From the NCBI GenBank assembly GCA_934526185.1, contig CAKTAA010000001.1, forward strand, positions 62,001 to 126,000: a DNA stretch of 64,000 bases. The letters run 5' to 3'. Positions 36,093 through 45,281 of this stretch are shown one piece after another. The first letter of the stretch is position 1; each line of letters begins with the position of its first letter. The translations under genes were made by a program, and so were the position numbers. The notes below the pieces were generated by a model, which searched no databases, had not been told where the DNA came from, and saw only the letters and a list, made by a program, of their open reading frames with translations. The stretch is from an uncultured Eubacteriales bacterium. GTDB taxonomy: Bacteria; Bacillota; Clostridia; Oscillospirales; CAG-272.

Positions 36093-36178
36093 CTTCCTTT
36101 CCTCACATATGTGATTCCTCTGCGTGTTTCCGCATCCTTGCGGATATCATCTTTCTTCTGAAATATTACGGCATTGTC

Positions 36179-36207
36179 ATTATATCACGAGGAGCAATAA
36201 AAAACAA
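36179..36207 (-). promoter_or_regulatory. Promoter for the SLH protein gene
   Basis: On the minus strand TTGTTT (36202-36207), 17 bp, TATAAT (36179-36184). The leader to the start at 36092 is about 80 nt. Confidence 0.55.
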
Positions 36208-36296
36208 CTGATAAAAATTACCGAAATGGAAATAATATTTTGTGTATTGTTCATAAAAAATCGCAAAAAATGCTATACAAATCCCGCTGTGCATGG

Positions 36297-36573
36297 TATA
36301 ATGTGTAGGGTGAATGACGGAACGCGAAGGTTCCGTCCAAGAGATTTCGCATATGGCGAAACTCCCGCATGGCTTAGTCTGTGCAAATGAACAAATAATT
36401 TGCTTAACATAAAATCGGTAACTTAATTTTTATTCTGCTGCTTTCTACCGGTATGGATGCTTGGAAGAAGCTGCTTTGAATGAATCTGCAGGTTTTAGCC
36501 GAACTTTCATAAATATTGAAACAGGCAATTTGCGATACATTCTGCTTCGAATATACACCTGAAAGGCAACGTT
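36297..36573 (+). ncRNA. Structured leader or small RNA upstream of the lipoprotein gene
   Basis: An extended -10 promoter TGGTATAAT ends at 36302. Downstream are two stable hairpins, GACGGAAC-GCGAAG-GTTCCGTC (about 36314-36335) and TTTCGC-ATATG-GCGAAA (about 36345-36361), and then a less structured region to the ATG at 36574. The about 265 nt transcript ahead of the gene is long for a simple leader. I recognise no known riboswitch class. Confidence 0.45.
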
Positions 36574-38619
36574 ATGAAGCTACATAAAAATATTATATGT
36601 AAAATAAAATGGTTAACCGCGGCCTTACTTTGCGCGGCGGCAATATCAGCGCTTGCTTCCTGTGCTGTGAGGCTGTCCGGAGACATCAATTCAACGCAGA
36701 CTGCCGCCGCACCGTATAAGCTTGAGTTGCTTGAAGGTTATACGGATCTGTATCAAATCGATGATCTTAAGGCAGAAAGCGATCAAATTTGCATGAACTC
36801 CGAGGTTTCTGTCTGTGGTGAGCTTGTCTTGCTGACGGAGCAATATGACAGCAGCCTGCGGCTTATGCTGTTGGATTTAACGGATGGTAAGCTGATTGCG
36901 CAAAAGTCAATCCCGTCAGATCACGCATATGATATAACCGCTGTTCTCCGAGATGCCTCGACCATATTCAGCTATGACCGGGATACGGGTGACGCGGCGC
37001 TGTATGATCTGTCATTTCAGAAAATTGCGTCGTTTTCGGTTGAAGCGGACACCGCCTCTGACGTTATGCTGAAGGCCGACGGTTCCGGCTGTTACTACCT
37101 CGACACCGAATCCGGCACTTTATATGATGTAAGCTATGATGATGAAAATAAAGTTTTTACCGAACCGCTGGCCGTTAAATCATTTCATGAGAGCCATATC
37201 ACCGGCGCTAAGCTCAACGGCACCCTCTCAACCAATCACGGGATTGATTATATCATTACACTGTATACAGGTGAAAATTATGACGCCTCTGTATATGCAT
37301 GGAATGCCCAAACGCAGAAGCTGTCGGAAATCGGAGAAATTAATAGGGATATCTGGACAGAAGGGAAGAATATCCTCGTCGATCGAGGAGAGGAAATCTG
37401 TATTTTTTCTCCGGATACCCCCAAAGCTTACCGCTCGATCCCCAAAGAATCGGAGCGGGAGTATCTGGTTCGGGTTGAGGCCGGTCTGATTGCAACTATG
37501 GAATATATTACCGGCGCTGACAATGAAAATTCATACCGCCTGCGGCTTTATGACCAGGAAATGGGAACCATTACAGACACCGTTCTTTTGCAGGGAACAA
37601 ACAGCGAACAACAATTTTACATACGCGATATTGCGCTTGTACCGAACGGTCAAGTTGTTCTTGCTGTCAACAGCAACGAAAATACTCTGTATTATTTATG
37701 GAGCAGGGACAGCGCGTCAGGCGACGGCAGCGAAAATCCTTATTCCATTGTCAGCGACGTATTAACTTCGGAAATCAGGCAGTCTGAAGAAATATATAAG
37801 CTGGCCTCAAAAATCGAGGCCGCCTATCAGGTGGGAGTGTTTTACGGCGACGACGTGGTCCGCTATTTTCCCGAATACGTAGTAGTGCCTGAAAACGACA
37901 GCGAGATCATTCTGGAAGCTTTAAAAAAGCTGGAAGAAATCCTCGGAAAATTTCCTGCCGGCTTCCTTGCAGAGCTTTTTGACGGCGTAGAGGCGAACGG
38001 ATTGGATATCTATCTGTGCGGCAGCCTTCGGCCCCACACAAGCGAAGTCGGAATTGATACAGCCGCCGCCTTTACGGTGGTTTACGAAGGCCGTCAGATG
38101 ATTGCTGTAGACCTTGCCTATTCCAGCATTTTGGAGAGACATCTGTCGCACGAACTCATGCATGCGATTGATAATAAAATCAGTACGCTTGTACAGCAGG
38201 AGAAGAGCGGCGGCTTTGAATTATGGTACGACATGCTGCCGGAAGGGTTTGATTATACCTACCAGTACCGCGACGAAAGCGGCAATACCATAGATACCTT
38301 CAACAGTCCGGAATACACAAGCTCCGACCCGAACAGCGCAGGTGATAAAAATAATATTTATTTCGTGGACGGTTATTCCAAAACTTATCCGACAGAGGAC
38401 AGGGCGCGAATCTTTGAGAGTCTGTTCATCTCAAAAAATTCACTGTCGAGTATGTTTGAGAGCGAGAAGCTGATGACCAAAGCGCAGTATCTCTGTGCTG
38501 TAATCAGAGAGAGCTTCGTCTGTATTGATGACACCACCGACGTATGGTGGGAGCATTTGATCGAGAAAGTCGAGCTTTCCGAATTCTACGAAAAATATTC
38601 GGTTGAAGCCGTAGGCTGA
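36574..38619 (+). CDS. Lipoprotein with C-terminal zinc metallopeptidase-like domain
   Basis: A 681-residue surface lipoprotein. The signal peptide (residues 1-30) ends in the lipobox LASC, so Cys30 is the expected lipidated residue. The N-terminal half (about 40-390) has a beta-propeller-like repeat pattern of short strands. The C-terminal part contains the gluzincin/zincin-like helix HLSHELMHAID near residue 525, giving an HExxH motif. A downstream Glu in EDRARIFESLF could be the third ligand. A broad extracellular peptidase role is inferred; the substrate is unknown. The start at 36574 follows AAAGG. Confidence 0.78.
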   Translation: MKLHKNIICKIKWLTAALLCAAAISALASCAVRLSGDINSTQTAAAPYKLELLEGYTDLYQIDDLKAESDQICMNSEVSVCGELVLLTEQYDSSLRLMLLDLTDGKLIAQKSIPSDHAYDITAVLRDASTIFSYDRDTGDAALYDLSFQKIASFSVEADTASDVMLKADGSGCYYLDTESGTLYDVSYDDENKVFTEPLAVKSFHESHITGAKLNGTLSTNHGIDYIITLYTGENYDASVYAWNAQTQKLSEIGEINRDIWTEGKNILVDRGEEICIFSPDTPKAYRSIPKESEREYLVRVEAGLIATMEYITGADNENSYRLRLYDQEMGTITDTVLLQGTNSEQQFYIRDIALVPNGQVVLAVNSNENTLYYLWSRDSASGDGSENPYSIVSDVLTSEIRQSEEIYKLASKIEAAYQVGVFYGDDVVRYFPEYVVVPENDSEIILEALKKLEEILGKFPAGFLAELFDGVEANGLDIYLCGSLRPHTSEVGIDTAAAFTVVYEGRQMIAVDLAYSSILERHLSHELMHAIDNKISTLVQQEKSGGFELWYDMLPEGFDYTYQYRDESGNTIDTFNSPEYTSSDPNSAGDKNNIYFVDGYSKTYPTEDRARIFESLFISKNSLSSMFESEKLMTKAQYLCAVIRESFVCIDDTTDVWWEHLIEKVELSEFYEKYSVEAVG

Positions 38620-38640
38620 TACCCAATACAATGCGAAACG

Positions 38641-38690
38641 ATAAGCTCCGTCAGAGTAACCGTATGGTTTCCCTGACGGAGCTTATTTAT
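38641..38690. terminator. Bidirectional terminator
   Basis: ATAAGCTCCGTCAG (38641-38654) and CTGACGGAGCTTAT (38673-38686) pair perfectly, between the convergent lipoprotein gene and the GtrA-like gene. Confidence 0.82.
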
Positions 38691-38751
38691 CTGCTTTGGC
38701 CGCAAGCGCTTTTTGCCTGCCGCGGACAGCAGTCTTTGCCGCCGGCTTTGG

Positions 38752-39114
38752 TCAGATCCTTTTTCGGATTTTTGTACGTACTTCCTGCATTTTTATATCC
38801 TTGCAGCGCTCACAGCGAAATTCCGGCGTTTTTTCATTGATGCGGTGATAATGAAACCATTCGGCAATTCGGTACCCCCGCCCCCGATGGCCGCAGTCCA
38901 CGCACACAGCGTCGTCTCGGATTTCCCACAGAGGCTCTGTGACATTTGTTTTGAAAATGAATTTATCAACCCAAAAGAAGATGAGTCCTCCGATCAAGTT
39001 GGCGACAACGGTAGCTGCCAGTGTCGGCAATTCGTCCAGCCATATGAGAACAACAGCGAGAATAGGTGTACTGAGCTGCCAGCGTATCAGATAGAATACA
39101 TACTTTTTGAACAT
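38752..39114 (-). CDS. GtrA-like two-helix membrane protein fused to a zinc ribbon
   Basis: A 120-residue protein. The first half (about 1-55) has two hydrophobic helices (WQLSTPILAVVLIWLDELP and TLAATVVANLIGGLIFFWV) ending in a GtrA-like segment FFWVDKFIF. The C-terminal half carries two CxxC knuckles (CVDCGHRGRG and CERCKDIK) with His residues between, so it should bind zinc. GtrA proteins help flip polyisoprenyl-linked sugars, but this one is half-size and has an added metal domain, so the function is open. It is separated from pckG by 226 bp. Confidence 0.68.
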   Translation of the reverse strand: MFKKYVFYLIRWQLSTPILAVVLIWLDELPTLAATVVANLIGGLIFFWVDKFIFKTNVTEPLWEIRDDAVCVDCGHRGRGYRIAEWFHYHRINEKTPEFRCERCKDIKMQEVRTKIRKRI

Positions 39115-39339
39115 GAAAAAGCTCCTTTATCCTGTTTTTTTGCTCAATGCTCCGTATTATCGGCGAAAATCAATTTCAGCCGTCCGCAATCCGGCAGACG
39201 ATCGAAAGTCATCTGCATGTCTGTAATCAGCTTTTCATCATAAAACATGCCGGCAGCAGACAGGCAAAAGCCTTCTGCTGCCGACATCAATAGAACTCAG
39301 CCGGTTACAAGCCTTTTCTTTATGCGGCAGAATTTTTTA

Positions 39340-41118
39340 TTACTGATCCAGCCGCTTTTCCAGCGCTTCCAGCTCCTTATACAGCGTATCCGGGACGCGT
39401 TCACCAACCAGAGCATAGAATTCCCTGATGTTCGCCGCGTCAGCCTTCCACGCCTCTTTGTCGATAGACAACAGATCGCGAACCGTATCCAACGTAATAT
39501 CAAGGCCGTCCAGTTCAATATCCTCCGCCTTGGGCACATAACCGATCGGTGTTTCCACAGCGTCTACTTTACCGTTGCAGCGGTTGAGAATCCACATCAG
39601 GACACGCATATTGTCACCGAAGCCGGGCCAGATAAAGTGGCCCTCGTCGTCTGTGCGGAACCAGTTGACGTGGAAAATTTTCGGAGGGTTCGGGATCTTT
39701 TTACCCATTTCCAGCCAGTGTGTGAAGTAATCGCCCATGTTGTAGCCGACAAACGGCCGCATTGCCATCGGATCACGGCGGACAACACCCACAGCGCCTG
39801 CGGCGGCGGCCGTCGTTTCGGACGCCATTATGGAACCGACAAAGGTTCCGTGCTGCCAGCCGAAGGATTCGTATACCAGCGGCGCGGTTTTGGCGCGTCT
39901 GCCTCCGAAAATGATTGCGGAAAGCGGCACGCCCTTGGGATTATTGAATTCCGGCGATATGCAGGGACAATTGGCCGCCATTGCGGTAAAGCGGGAGTTT
40001 GGATGCGCGCCGTATGTGCTCTTGTCCTTTTTGTCAAACTTGGAAGCGTCCCACGGATTTCCTTTCCAGTCAATTGCATTCTTCGGCGGATTGTTGTCCA
40101 GACCTTCCCACCAAACGGTGTTGTTGTCGAGATCATGCACAACATTTGTAAAAATTGTGTTCTTTCGCGTAGTTGCAAGCGCGTTCGGGTTTGAGCTCTC
40201 GTTTGTACCGGGCGCAACGCCGAAGAAGCCGTTCTCCGGATTGGCCGCCCACAGTCTTCCGTCCTCGCCGATACGGATCCATGCGATATCGTCGCCAACG
40301 CACCAGACTTTGTATCCCTTTTTCTTGTACAGCTCCGGCGGAATCAGCATAGCAAGATTCGTCTTGCCGCACGCGGACGGAAAAGCTGCGGAAATGTACT
40401 GGATGTTTCCGTCGGGATCCTCAATGCCGAGAATCAGCATGTGCTCAGCCATCCAGCCCTCTTTTTTGCCGAGATAGGAGGCAATGCGGAGCGCGAAGCA
40501 CTTCTTGCCCAGCAGAACGTTTCCGCCGTAGCCGGAATTGACGGACCAGATTGTGTTGTCCTCCGGAAAGTGGCAGATATAGCGGTTGTTTTCGTCAATC
40601 TGTGCCTTAGAGTGCAGGCCTTTTACAAAATCCGCATTGTCGCCGAGTGCGTCGATAACGTCTTTGCCTACACGAGTCATAATAGCCATGTTCAGAACAA
40701 CATAGATCGAGTCTGTCAGCTCAATGCCGATTTTGGCGAACTCCGATCCCACAACACCCATGGAATAGGGAATGACATACATGGTTCTCCCCTTCATGGA
40801 GCCGGTGAACAGCTTGGAAAGCTTTTCATAGCATTCCGAGGGCGCCATCCAGTGATTGATATTTCCCGCATCCTCTTTCTTTGTTGTACAGATAAATGTT
40901 CGATCCTCCACACGTGCAACGTCATTTACCGCTGTTCTGTGAAGATAGCAGCCGGGAAGCAGCTCCTGGTTCAGTTTTTCTATTTCTCCGGTGGTGCAGG
41001 CTTCTGCTCTGAGCGCCTCCAGCTGAGCTTCGCTGCCGTCGATCCAGACGATACGGTCCGGCTGCGTCATTTTTGCCATTTCGTCAATCCAGCTTAGTAC
41101 TTGCTTGTTATTTGTCAT
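39340..41118 (-). CDS. pckG: Phosphoenolpyruvate carboxykinase (GTP)
   Basis: It interconverts oxaloacetate and PEP with GTP/GDP, the link between C4 acids and glycolysis or gluconeogenesis. The 592-residue protein has the GTP-type signatures: the kinase-1a P-loop with its reactive Cys, FPSACGKTNLAML (about residue 271), the metal site VGDDIAW, and FGVAPGTNESSNP. It is clearly not the ATP type. A consensus minus-strand promoter (41297-41325) sits about 180 nt upstream, leaving a fairly long leader. In strict anaerobes it often runs in the PEP-carboxylating direction. Confidence 0.96.
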   Translation of the reverse strand: MTNNKQVLSWIDEMAKMTQPDRIVWIDGSEAQLEALRAEACTTGEIEKLNQELLPGCYLHRTAVNDVARVEDRTFICTTKKEDAGNINHWMAPSECYEKLSKLFTGSMKGRTMYVIPYSMGVVGSEFAKIGIELTDSIYVVLNMAIMTRVGKDVIDALGDNADFVKGLHSKAQIDENNRYICHFPEDNTIWSVNSGYGGNVLLGKKCFALRIASYLGKKEGWMAEHMLILGIEDPDGNIQYISAAFPSACGKTNLAMLIPPELYKKKGYKVWCVGDDIAWIRIGEDGRLWAANPENGFFGVAPGTNESSNPNALATTRKNTIFTNVVHDLDNNTVWWEGLDNNPPKNAIDWKGNPWDASKFDKKDKSTYGAHPNSRFTAMAANCPCISPEFNNPKGVPLSAIIFGGRRAKTAPLVYESFGWQHGTFVGSIMASETTAAAAGAVGVVRRDPMAMRPFVGYNMGDYFTHWLEMGKKIPNPPKIFHVNWFRTDDEGHFIWPGFGDNMRVLMWILNRCNGKVDAVETPIGYVPKAEDIELDGLDITLDTVRDLLSIDKEAWKADAANIREFYALVGERVPDTLYKELEALEKRLDQ

Positions 41119-41296
41119 AGCAATTCCATCCTTTCCAGAAGTCCGGAAGCCTTTTTCTTACATGCTGGGTTTTGGCGCTGCATAGAAAGTCAAGGCTCAA
41201 TATGAAAAAACATTTTTCCAATCCGGCTCTCCTTTACCGCATCATGATTTCATTTTCATTACATCCGGTACTGATATTTATATATATCTAACCTCT

Positions 41297-41325
41297 ATTA
41301 TACCGCTTCAGAATCATTTTTGCAA
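41297..41325 (-). promoter_or_regulatory. pckG promoter
   Basis: On the minus strand TTGCAA (41320-41325), 17 bp, TATAAT (41297-41302). The region 41119-41422 has no other gene. Confidence 0.7.
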
Positions 41326-41422
41326 GTGGTTTGAAACGAAATTTCAATTATTTAACAATATATACATATATAAACCAAAAATGCAAGTCATTGTCAAGAG
41401 GACTGCATTTTTGCCAGAATAA

Positions 41423-41620
41423 TCATGCAAAGAGCAGGCATCCCATCTGACGGTAGTGTTCAATAATCTCATCACACTGCTCGATGCTGATTTTAAATTC
41501 TTTCGCAATGCATTCCTTGCACATAAAAGCTGTTGCGCCGCGGTTCACCAGCTTTTTATGCAAACCGATCTCGTCGCGCGACAAGCCTGCGCCGCATCGG
41601 GTACAGAACTCTTCGGACAT
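41423..41620 (-). CDS. Small zinc-knuckle protein
   Basis: A 65-residue protein with an N-terminal CTRCGAGL knuckle, a second CKEC pair near residue 34 and a C-terminal helical part. Four cysteines suggest a structural zinc site. The start at 41620 has AAGGAGGGC upstream. No family name can be given. It is upstream of pckG on the same strand but has the pckG promoter between, so it is probably not co-transcribed as one unit with it. Confidence 0.65.
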   Translation of the reverse strand: MSEEFCTRCGAGLSRDEIGLHKKLVNRGATAFMCKECIAKEFKISIEQCDEIIEHYRQMGCLLFA

Positions 41621-41707
41621 CTGCGTGCCCTCCTTTGGGATAGATACTATTATTGCCGTTAAAAAATCCGTTTTTGTGTTTTCAGTATCATTATGAAAAC
41701 AAATACA

Positions 41708-41752
41708 GAAAACGTCCCCCGCCGTCTATTTCTGACCGGACGGGGAACGTCT
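41708..41752 (-). terminator. Terminator after the alpha-galactosidase pair
   Basis: The arms ACGTTCCCCGTCCGG and CGGCGGGGGACGT form a stem with minor mismatches; on the minus strand it is followed by TTTTC. It lies after the GH27 stop at 41840. Confidence 0.6.
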
Positions 41753-41839
41753 TATTTGTATACAGGCATGAAGTGTTGTCCGCAAATCACAAAGCTTTGG
41801 TTGCCCGCCGTTTCGCGGTGTGTTGGAGTCTGAATTTTT

Positions 41840-42982
41840 TCAGATCTTCACGAACCTTGCGCGGTACAGCACGCAGTCATGCGGCTGCGTATCCTCCGGC
41901 ATCTCGAAATAATCCGAGATCGGCCCGATTTCCTCTCCTGTAAACAAATTGGTTAACTTGAGGCCGTAGCCGCAGTTCGGATCGATTCCGAAATCATCCA
42001 TCAAAAAAACCGGCTTGCGCGTCCCGCTGTCCCCGAAGTTAAACAGGCCGATAATTGACTCGTTGTTGGAGAGGTGACGCATGAAAGCTTTGTAATCGCT
42101 GTTCCACGGGTTGGCATTGAGAGTAATAATTCCTCTAGCCTCCGGATCCTGATTGATGCGGATGAGCTCTTTGTTGGTTACAAGCTCTAATGTTTCATCA
42201 TTCATGCTGCGGATATCGCAACCCAGCATCAGAGGCGTGCCAAAAAGACACCATAACGCAAACTGTGATTTGTATTCCACAGAGGAGCAGCCGCCCGCAG
42301 CAACATTTCCTTTGCCATACATGCCGACCGTCAGCATGTCCATGTCATTGAAGCAGTACGGACCGGAGTGGCAGAACAGATCCTTCTGGCTCATGGCGAT
42401 ATCTGTAAACGATTTGAAATTGTCGCAGATGTCGCCGGTAGAACGGTACATATGGGCGCCGTAGGCGCGCGCCCACTTCCAGACATCATCACTTCCCCAG
42501 TTACACATGGAAAACAGGATTTCTCTGCCGGTCGCCTTGAGCGCTATGCCCATCTTGCGGTACAGCATTGGACCGTTTGAATAATAGGACCTACAGCAGA
42601 AATCATATTTCAGAAAATCCACGCCGATTTCTGCAAATGTTTCCGCATCCAGAAATTCATGCTTATAGCTTCCCGGATATCCGGCACAGGTGCGCATCCC
42701 TGCACAGGTATACATGCCGAATTTCAGGCCCTTGCTGTGGACATAATCCGCAACGGCCTTCATACCGTCGGGAAATTTTTTGCGATCCGCGACGATTTTT
42801 TTAGTTTGCGGGTCGCGTTCTCTCTCCGACCAGCAGTCGTCGATGACGAGGTATTCATATCCCGCGTCGAGCAGGCCCTGTTCGACCATGGCATCCGCCG
42901 TCTCGCGAATCACCCGATCATTTATATCAGGACCGAAAGTATTCCATGTATTAAAGCCCATAGGCGGTGTTTTGGCTATCAT
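41840..42982 (-). CDS. Alpha-galactosidase, GH27 family (copy 1)
   Basis: GH27 TIM-barrel glycosidase of 380 residues that cleaves terminal alpha-linked galactose (or N-acetylgalactosamine). It begins PPMGFNTWNTFGPDIND. The nucleophile Asp is in DFLKYDFCC (about residue 131) and the acid/base Asp in YRSTGDICDNF (about 186). The C-terminal beta-sandwich domain is present, and no signal peptide is visible, so it is cytoplasmic. It follows the second copy by about 170 bp on the same strand; the pair are close paralogues over their full length. Substrate preference is likely an imported plant oligosaccharide or glycoside. Confidence 0.92.
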   Translation of the reverse strand: MIAKTPPMGFNTWNTFGPDINDRVIRETADAMVEQGLLDAGYEYLVIDDCWSERERDPQTKKIVADRKKFPDGMKAVADYVHSKGLKFGMYTCAGMRTCAGYPGSYKHEFLDAETFAEIGVDFLKYDFCCRSYYSNGPMLYRKMGIALKATGREILFSMCNWGSDDVWKWARAYGAHMYRSTGDICDNFKSFTDIAMSQKDLFCHSGPYCFNDMDMLTVGMYGKGNVAAGGCSSVEYKSQFALWCLFGTPLMLGCDIRSMNDETLELVTNKELIRINQDPEARGIITLNANPWNSDYKAFMRHLSNNESIIGLFNFGDSGTRKPVFLMDDFGIDPNCGYGLKLTNLFTGEEIGPISDYFEMPEDTQPHDCVLYRARFVKI

Positions 42983-43150
42983 TGTATTATGTAATCCTTT
43001 CTTCGGATTTCCGTTTCTGAAGGAACCTCCTGCTCAGAGATCATCCGGACAGCGGACGCCCCGCTTACCGGTTTTCCACGGGGCGGTAAGTATCCCCTGA
43101 CGCGTTCCAGGCAGATTTTCCGGTCCTTCTGAGTCCATCCTGTAACGGTT

Positions 43151-44278
43151 TTACATTTTCACAAATTTCACGCGATACATTTCACAGTCGTGCGGTGCAA
43201 TCTCTTTGCCCTCGTAGTAATCCTTGTACGGGCCGAATTCTTCTCCTGTAAAGATATCCTTCAGAATGATGCCGTAACCGCAGCGGGCGTCCAGACCAAG
43301 CTCGTCTGCGAGGGAAATCATCGTTCTTCCCGCTGAGTCTCCAAAGTTGAAAATACCGAGCACCGCCTCATTGTTGGACAAATGGCGGAAATAAACATTG
43401 AGATGCCAAACATTCAGCGGTATGACGCCTCTGCACTCCGGATCCTGATTGATTTTAATCAGTTCCTTGTTGGTGACGAGCTTTTTGGTTGCCTCCGTCA
43501 TGCTGCGGACATCGCCGCCCAGCATCAAAGGCGTTCCGAACAGACACCAAAGGGCGAATTCCGTTTTATATTCCGTATCGTTGCAGCCGCCGGCGGCTAC
43601 GTTGCCCTTGCCATACATCCCGACCGTCAGCATGTCCATATCGTTGAAGCAGAACGGGCCGGAATAGCAGAATTCCTTTTCCTGACTTCGCGCGATATTG
43701 ACAAAAGACTGGAAATTATCCGCAATATCACCAGTCGAGCGGTACATGTGAGCGCCGTAAGCCCGCGCCCATTTGCCCACCTCGTCGCTGCCCCAGTTGC
43801 AGGCGGAGTAGAGAATATCGCGGCCGGTAGCGCGCAGCGCGTTCCCCATTTTGCGGTACAGCATCGGGCCGTTTGCAAGCGGCGTTTTATAGCAGAAGTC
43901 GTATTTCAGAAAATCCACGCCGATATCGGCAAACGTCTGTGCATCGAGAAATTCGTGATCATAGCTGCCCGGATAGTTTGCGCAGGTACGCACGCCGGCG
44001 CAGGAATACATACCGAACTTCAATCCCTTGCTGTGAACATAATCCGCAACGGCCTTCATGCCGTCCGGAAATTTGTTGTGATCTGCCACAATTTTATCGG
44101 TAATAGGATCGCGGTCGTGCTCGGACCAGCAGTCGTCAATGACGAGATACTCATATCCCGCGTCAAGCAGGCCCTGCTCGACCATAGCGTCCGCCGTTTC
44201 GCGAACCATTTTGTCGTTGATGTTGGCCCCAAAGGTATTCCATGTGTTAAAGCCCATAGGTGGTGTTTGTGCTGTCAT
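43151..44278 (-). CDS. Alpha-galactosidase, GH27 family (copy 2)
   Basis: A 375-residue paralogue of the neighbouring enzyme, with the same core: PPMGFNTWNTFGANIND at the start, FLKYDFCYK with the nucleophile, YRSTGDIADNF with the acid/base, and the LMLGGDVRSM segment. Conspicuous differences are in the active-site loop after the nucleophile (CYKTPLANG here, CCRSYYSNG in copy 1) and in the last domain. Different but related substrates are likely. A promoter at 44338-44366 precedes it, so the operon probably reads copy 2 then copy 1. Confidence 0.92.
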   Translation of the reverse strand: MTAQTPPMGFNTWNTFGANINDKMVRETADAMVEQGLLDAGYEYLVIDDCWSEHDRDPITDKIVADHNKFPDGMKAVADYVHSKGLKFGMYSCAGVRTCANYPGSYDHEFLDAQTFADIGVDFLKYDFCYKTPLANGPMLYRKMGNALRATGRDILYSACNWGSDEVGKWARAYGAHMYRSTGDIADNFQSFVNIARSQEKEFCYSGPFCFNDMDMLTVGMYGKGNVAAGGCNDTEYKTEFALWCLFGTPLMLGGDVRSMTEATKKLVTNKELIKINQDPECRGVIPLNVWHLNVYFRHLSNNEAVLGIFNFGDSAGRTMISLADELGLDARCGYGIILKDIFTGEEFGPYKDYYEGKEIAPHDCEMYRVKFVKM

Positions 44279-44337
44279 ACATTCGCCTCATTTCTTTTAT
44301 TATTCCATCGGCCATGCCGACGGGAAAATGCGTGTAC

Positions 44338-44366
44338 AGTATATCATCAAGTTCCGGAAAATGCAA
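44338..44366 (-). promoter_or_regulatory. Promoter of the GH27 operon
   Basis: On the minus strand TTGCAT (44361-44366), 17 bp, TATACT (44338-44343), giving a leader of about 55 nt before the ATG at 44278. Confidence 0.6.
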
Positions 44367-44656
44367 GTATATTTTTAAATATCACGGCAACTTTTTTCGG
44401 TTTCCGGTATCTGTTTAAATTTATGCCTTTTCAGAGATACCGCAGCGACGGCAGACGTCTGTTATCTAAAAATGACCGTTGCTGTGTCCGGTGAGAATAA
44501 CTGCCTATTGACAATTTAACCGGGGAAATGGTTCCTGCGTTCCATTAGCCGAAACAACGCCGCGCATGTACAGTTCGCTCCTTGAGCGTTTTCATTCAAG
44601 CTCTGACTGTCGGCAGTGCCTTTATCTTTTTTCTATAGGTTTAATCTTATAGAAAA

Positions 44657-44687
44657 TCCTGCCGAAAACCCAAAAGCTTCGGCAGGA
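44657..44687 (-). terminator. Terminator after trxA
   Basis: TCCTGCCGAA and TTCGGCAGGA form a 10 bp stem, with TTTTCT on the minus-strand 3' side. Confidence 0.8.
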
Positions 44688-44724
44688 TGCCCGGTATGTT
44701 TCTTGCACATGTGCAATGTTCAGT

Positions 44725-45036
44725 TCACGCGTCCAAAAGGCTTTCCAATGCTTTCTTAGGCTGAAAGCCGACCGATTTTGTCACCAGCTCGCCTGCCTTG
44801 AAAACCAGGAGCGTAGGAACACTCATGATGCCGAACTGCTCTGCCAGTTCTGTGCATTCGTCGATATTTACCTTACCCACCGTAATTTCGGGATGCTCCT
44901 CCGCTAACTGCTCCACAACAGGAGACAGCATTCTGCAGGGGCCGCACCATTCCGCCCAAAAATCTACCAGAACGGTGTTTTCTGACTCCGTCACGGTTTT
45001 CTGAAAATTGTTTTGATTCAGTGTTATAACAGCCAT
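44725..45036 (-). CDS. trxA: Thioredoxin
   Basis: A 103-residue thioredoxin, full length. The active site WCGPCRM is at about residues 31-37, and the cis-proline region SVPTLLVFK follows. It reduces protein disulfides in the cytoplasm. The start ATG at 45036 follows GGAGG. It stands alone; the thioredoxin reductase is not in the window. The 245 bp upstream contain a minus-strand TATAAT near 45258, so a long leader is possible, but this is weak evidence. Confidence 0.96.
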   Translation of the reverse strand: MAVITLNQNNFQKTVTESENTVLVDFWAEWCGPCRMLSPVVEQLAEEHPEITVGKVNIDECTELAEQFGIMSVPTLLVFKAGELVTKSVGFQPKKALESLLDA

Positions 45037-45281
45037 TTTTTCCTCCTATATTTCTGCATTTTACTGTGTTGAAAACACTCTATATACTTGATGCTTTATT
45101 TTTTGACTGCGCTTCATAAGGGACGCAAGCTGCCGAATTTCAGCACGGCATTTGTTTAAGCCTGCCCCTATATTCAGTGTTTTTTACTTTCTGAACTCCC
45201 CTTAAAGCTTTCTCTCATTATGCCCATTATGATATGAAATTACTTACTTCCGCATAAAATTATAGTAGCTAAAAATATTTG

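Larger units (their letters stand above)
36093..36573. other. Divergent intergenic region with structured leader
   Basis: 480 bp without a coding gene. It holds a minus-strand promoter for the SLH gene and a plus-strand extended -10 promoter with a hairpin-rich leader of about 270 nt for the lipoprotein gene. Both are listed separately. Confidence 0.6.
44279..44724. other. Intergenic region with promoter and terminator
   Basis: 446 bp without a gene. The GH27 promoter (44338-44366, minus) and the trxA terminator (44657-44687) are the only features I can support. Confidence 0.6.
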
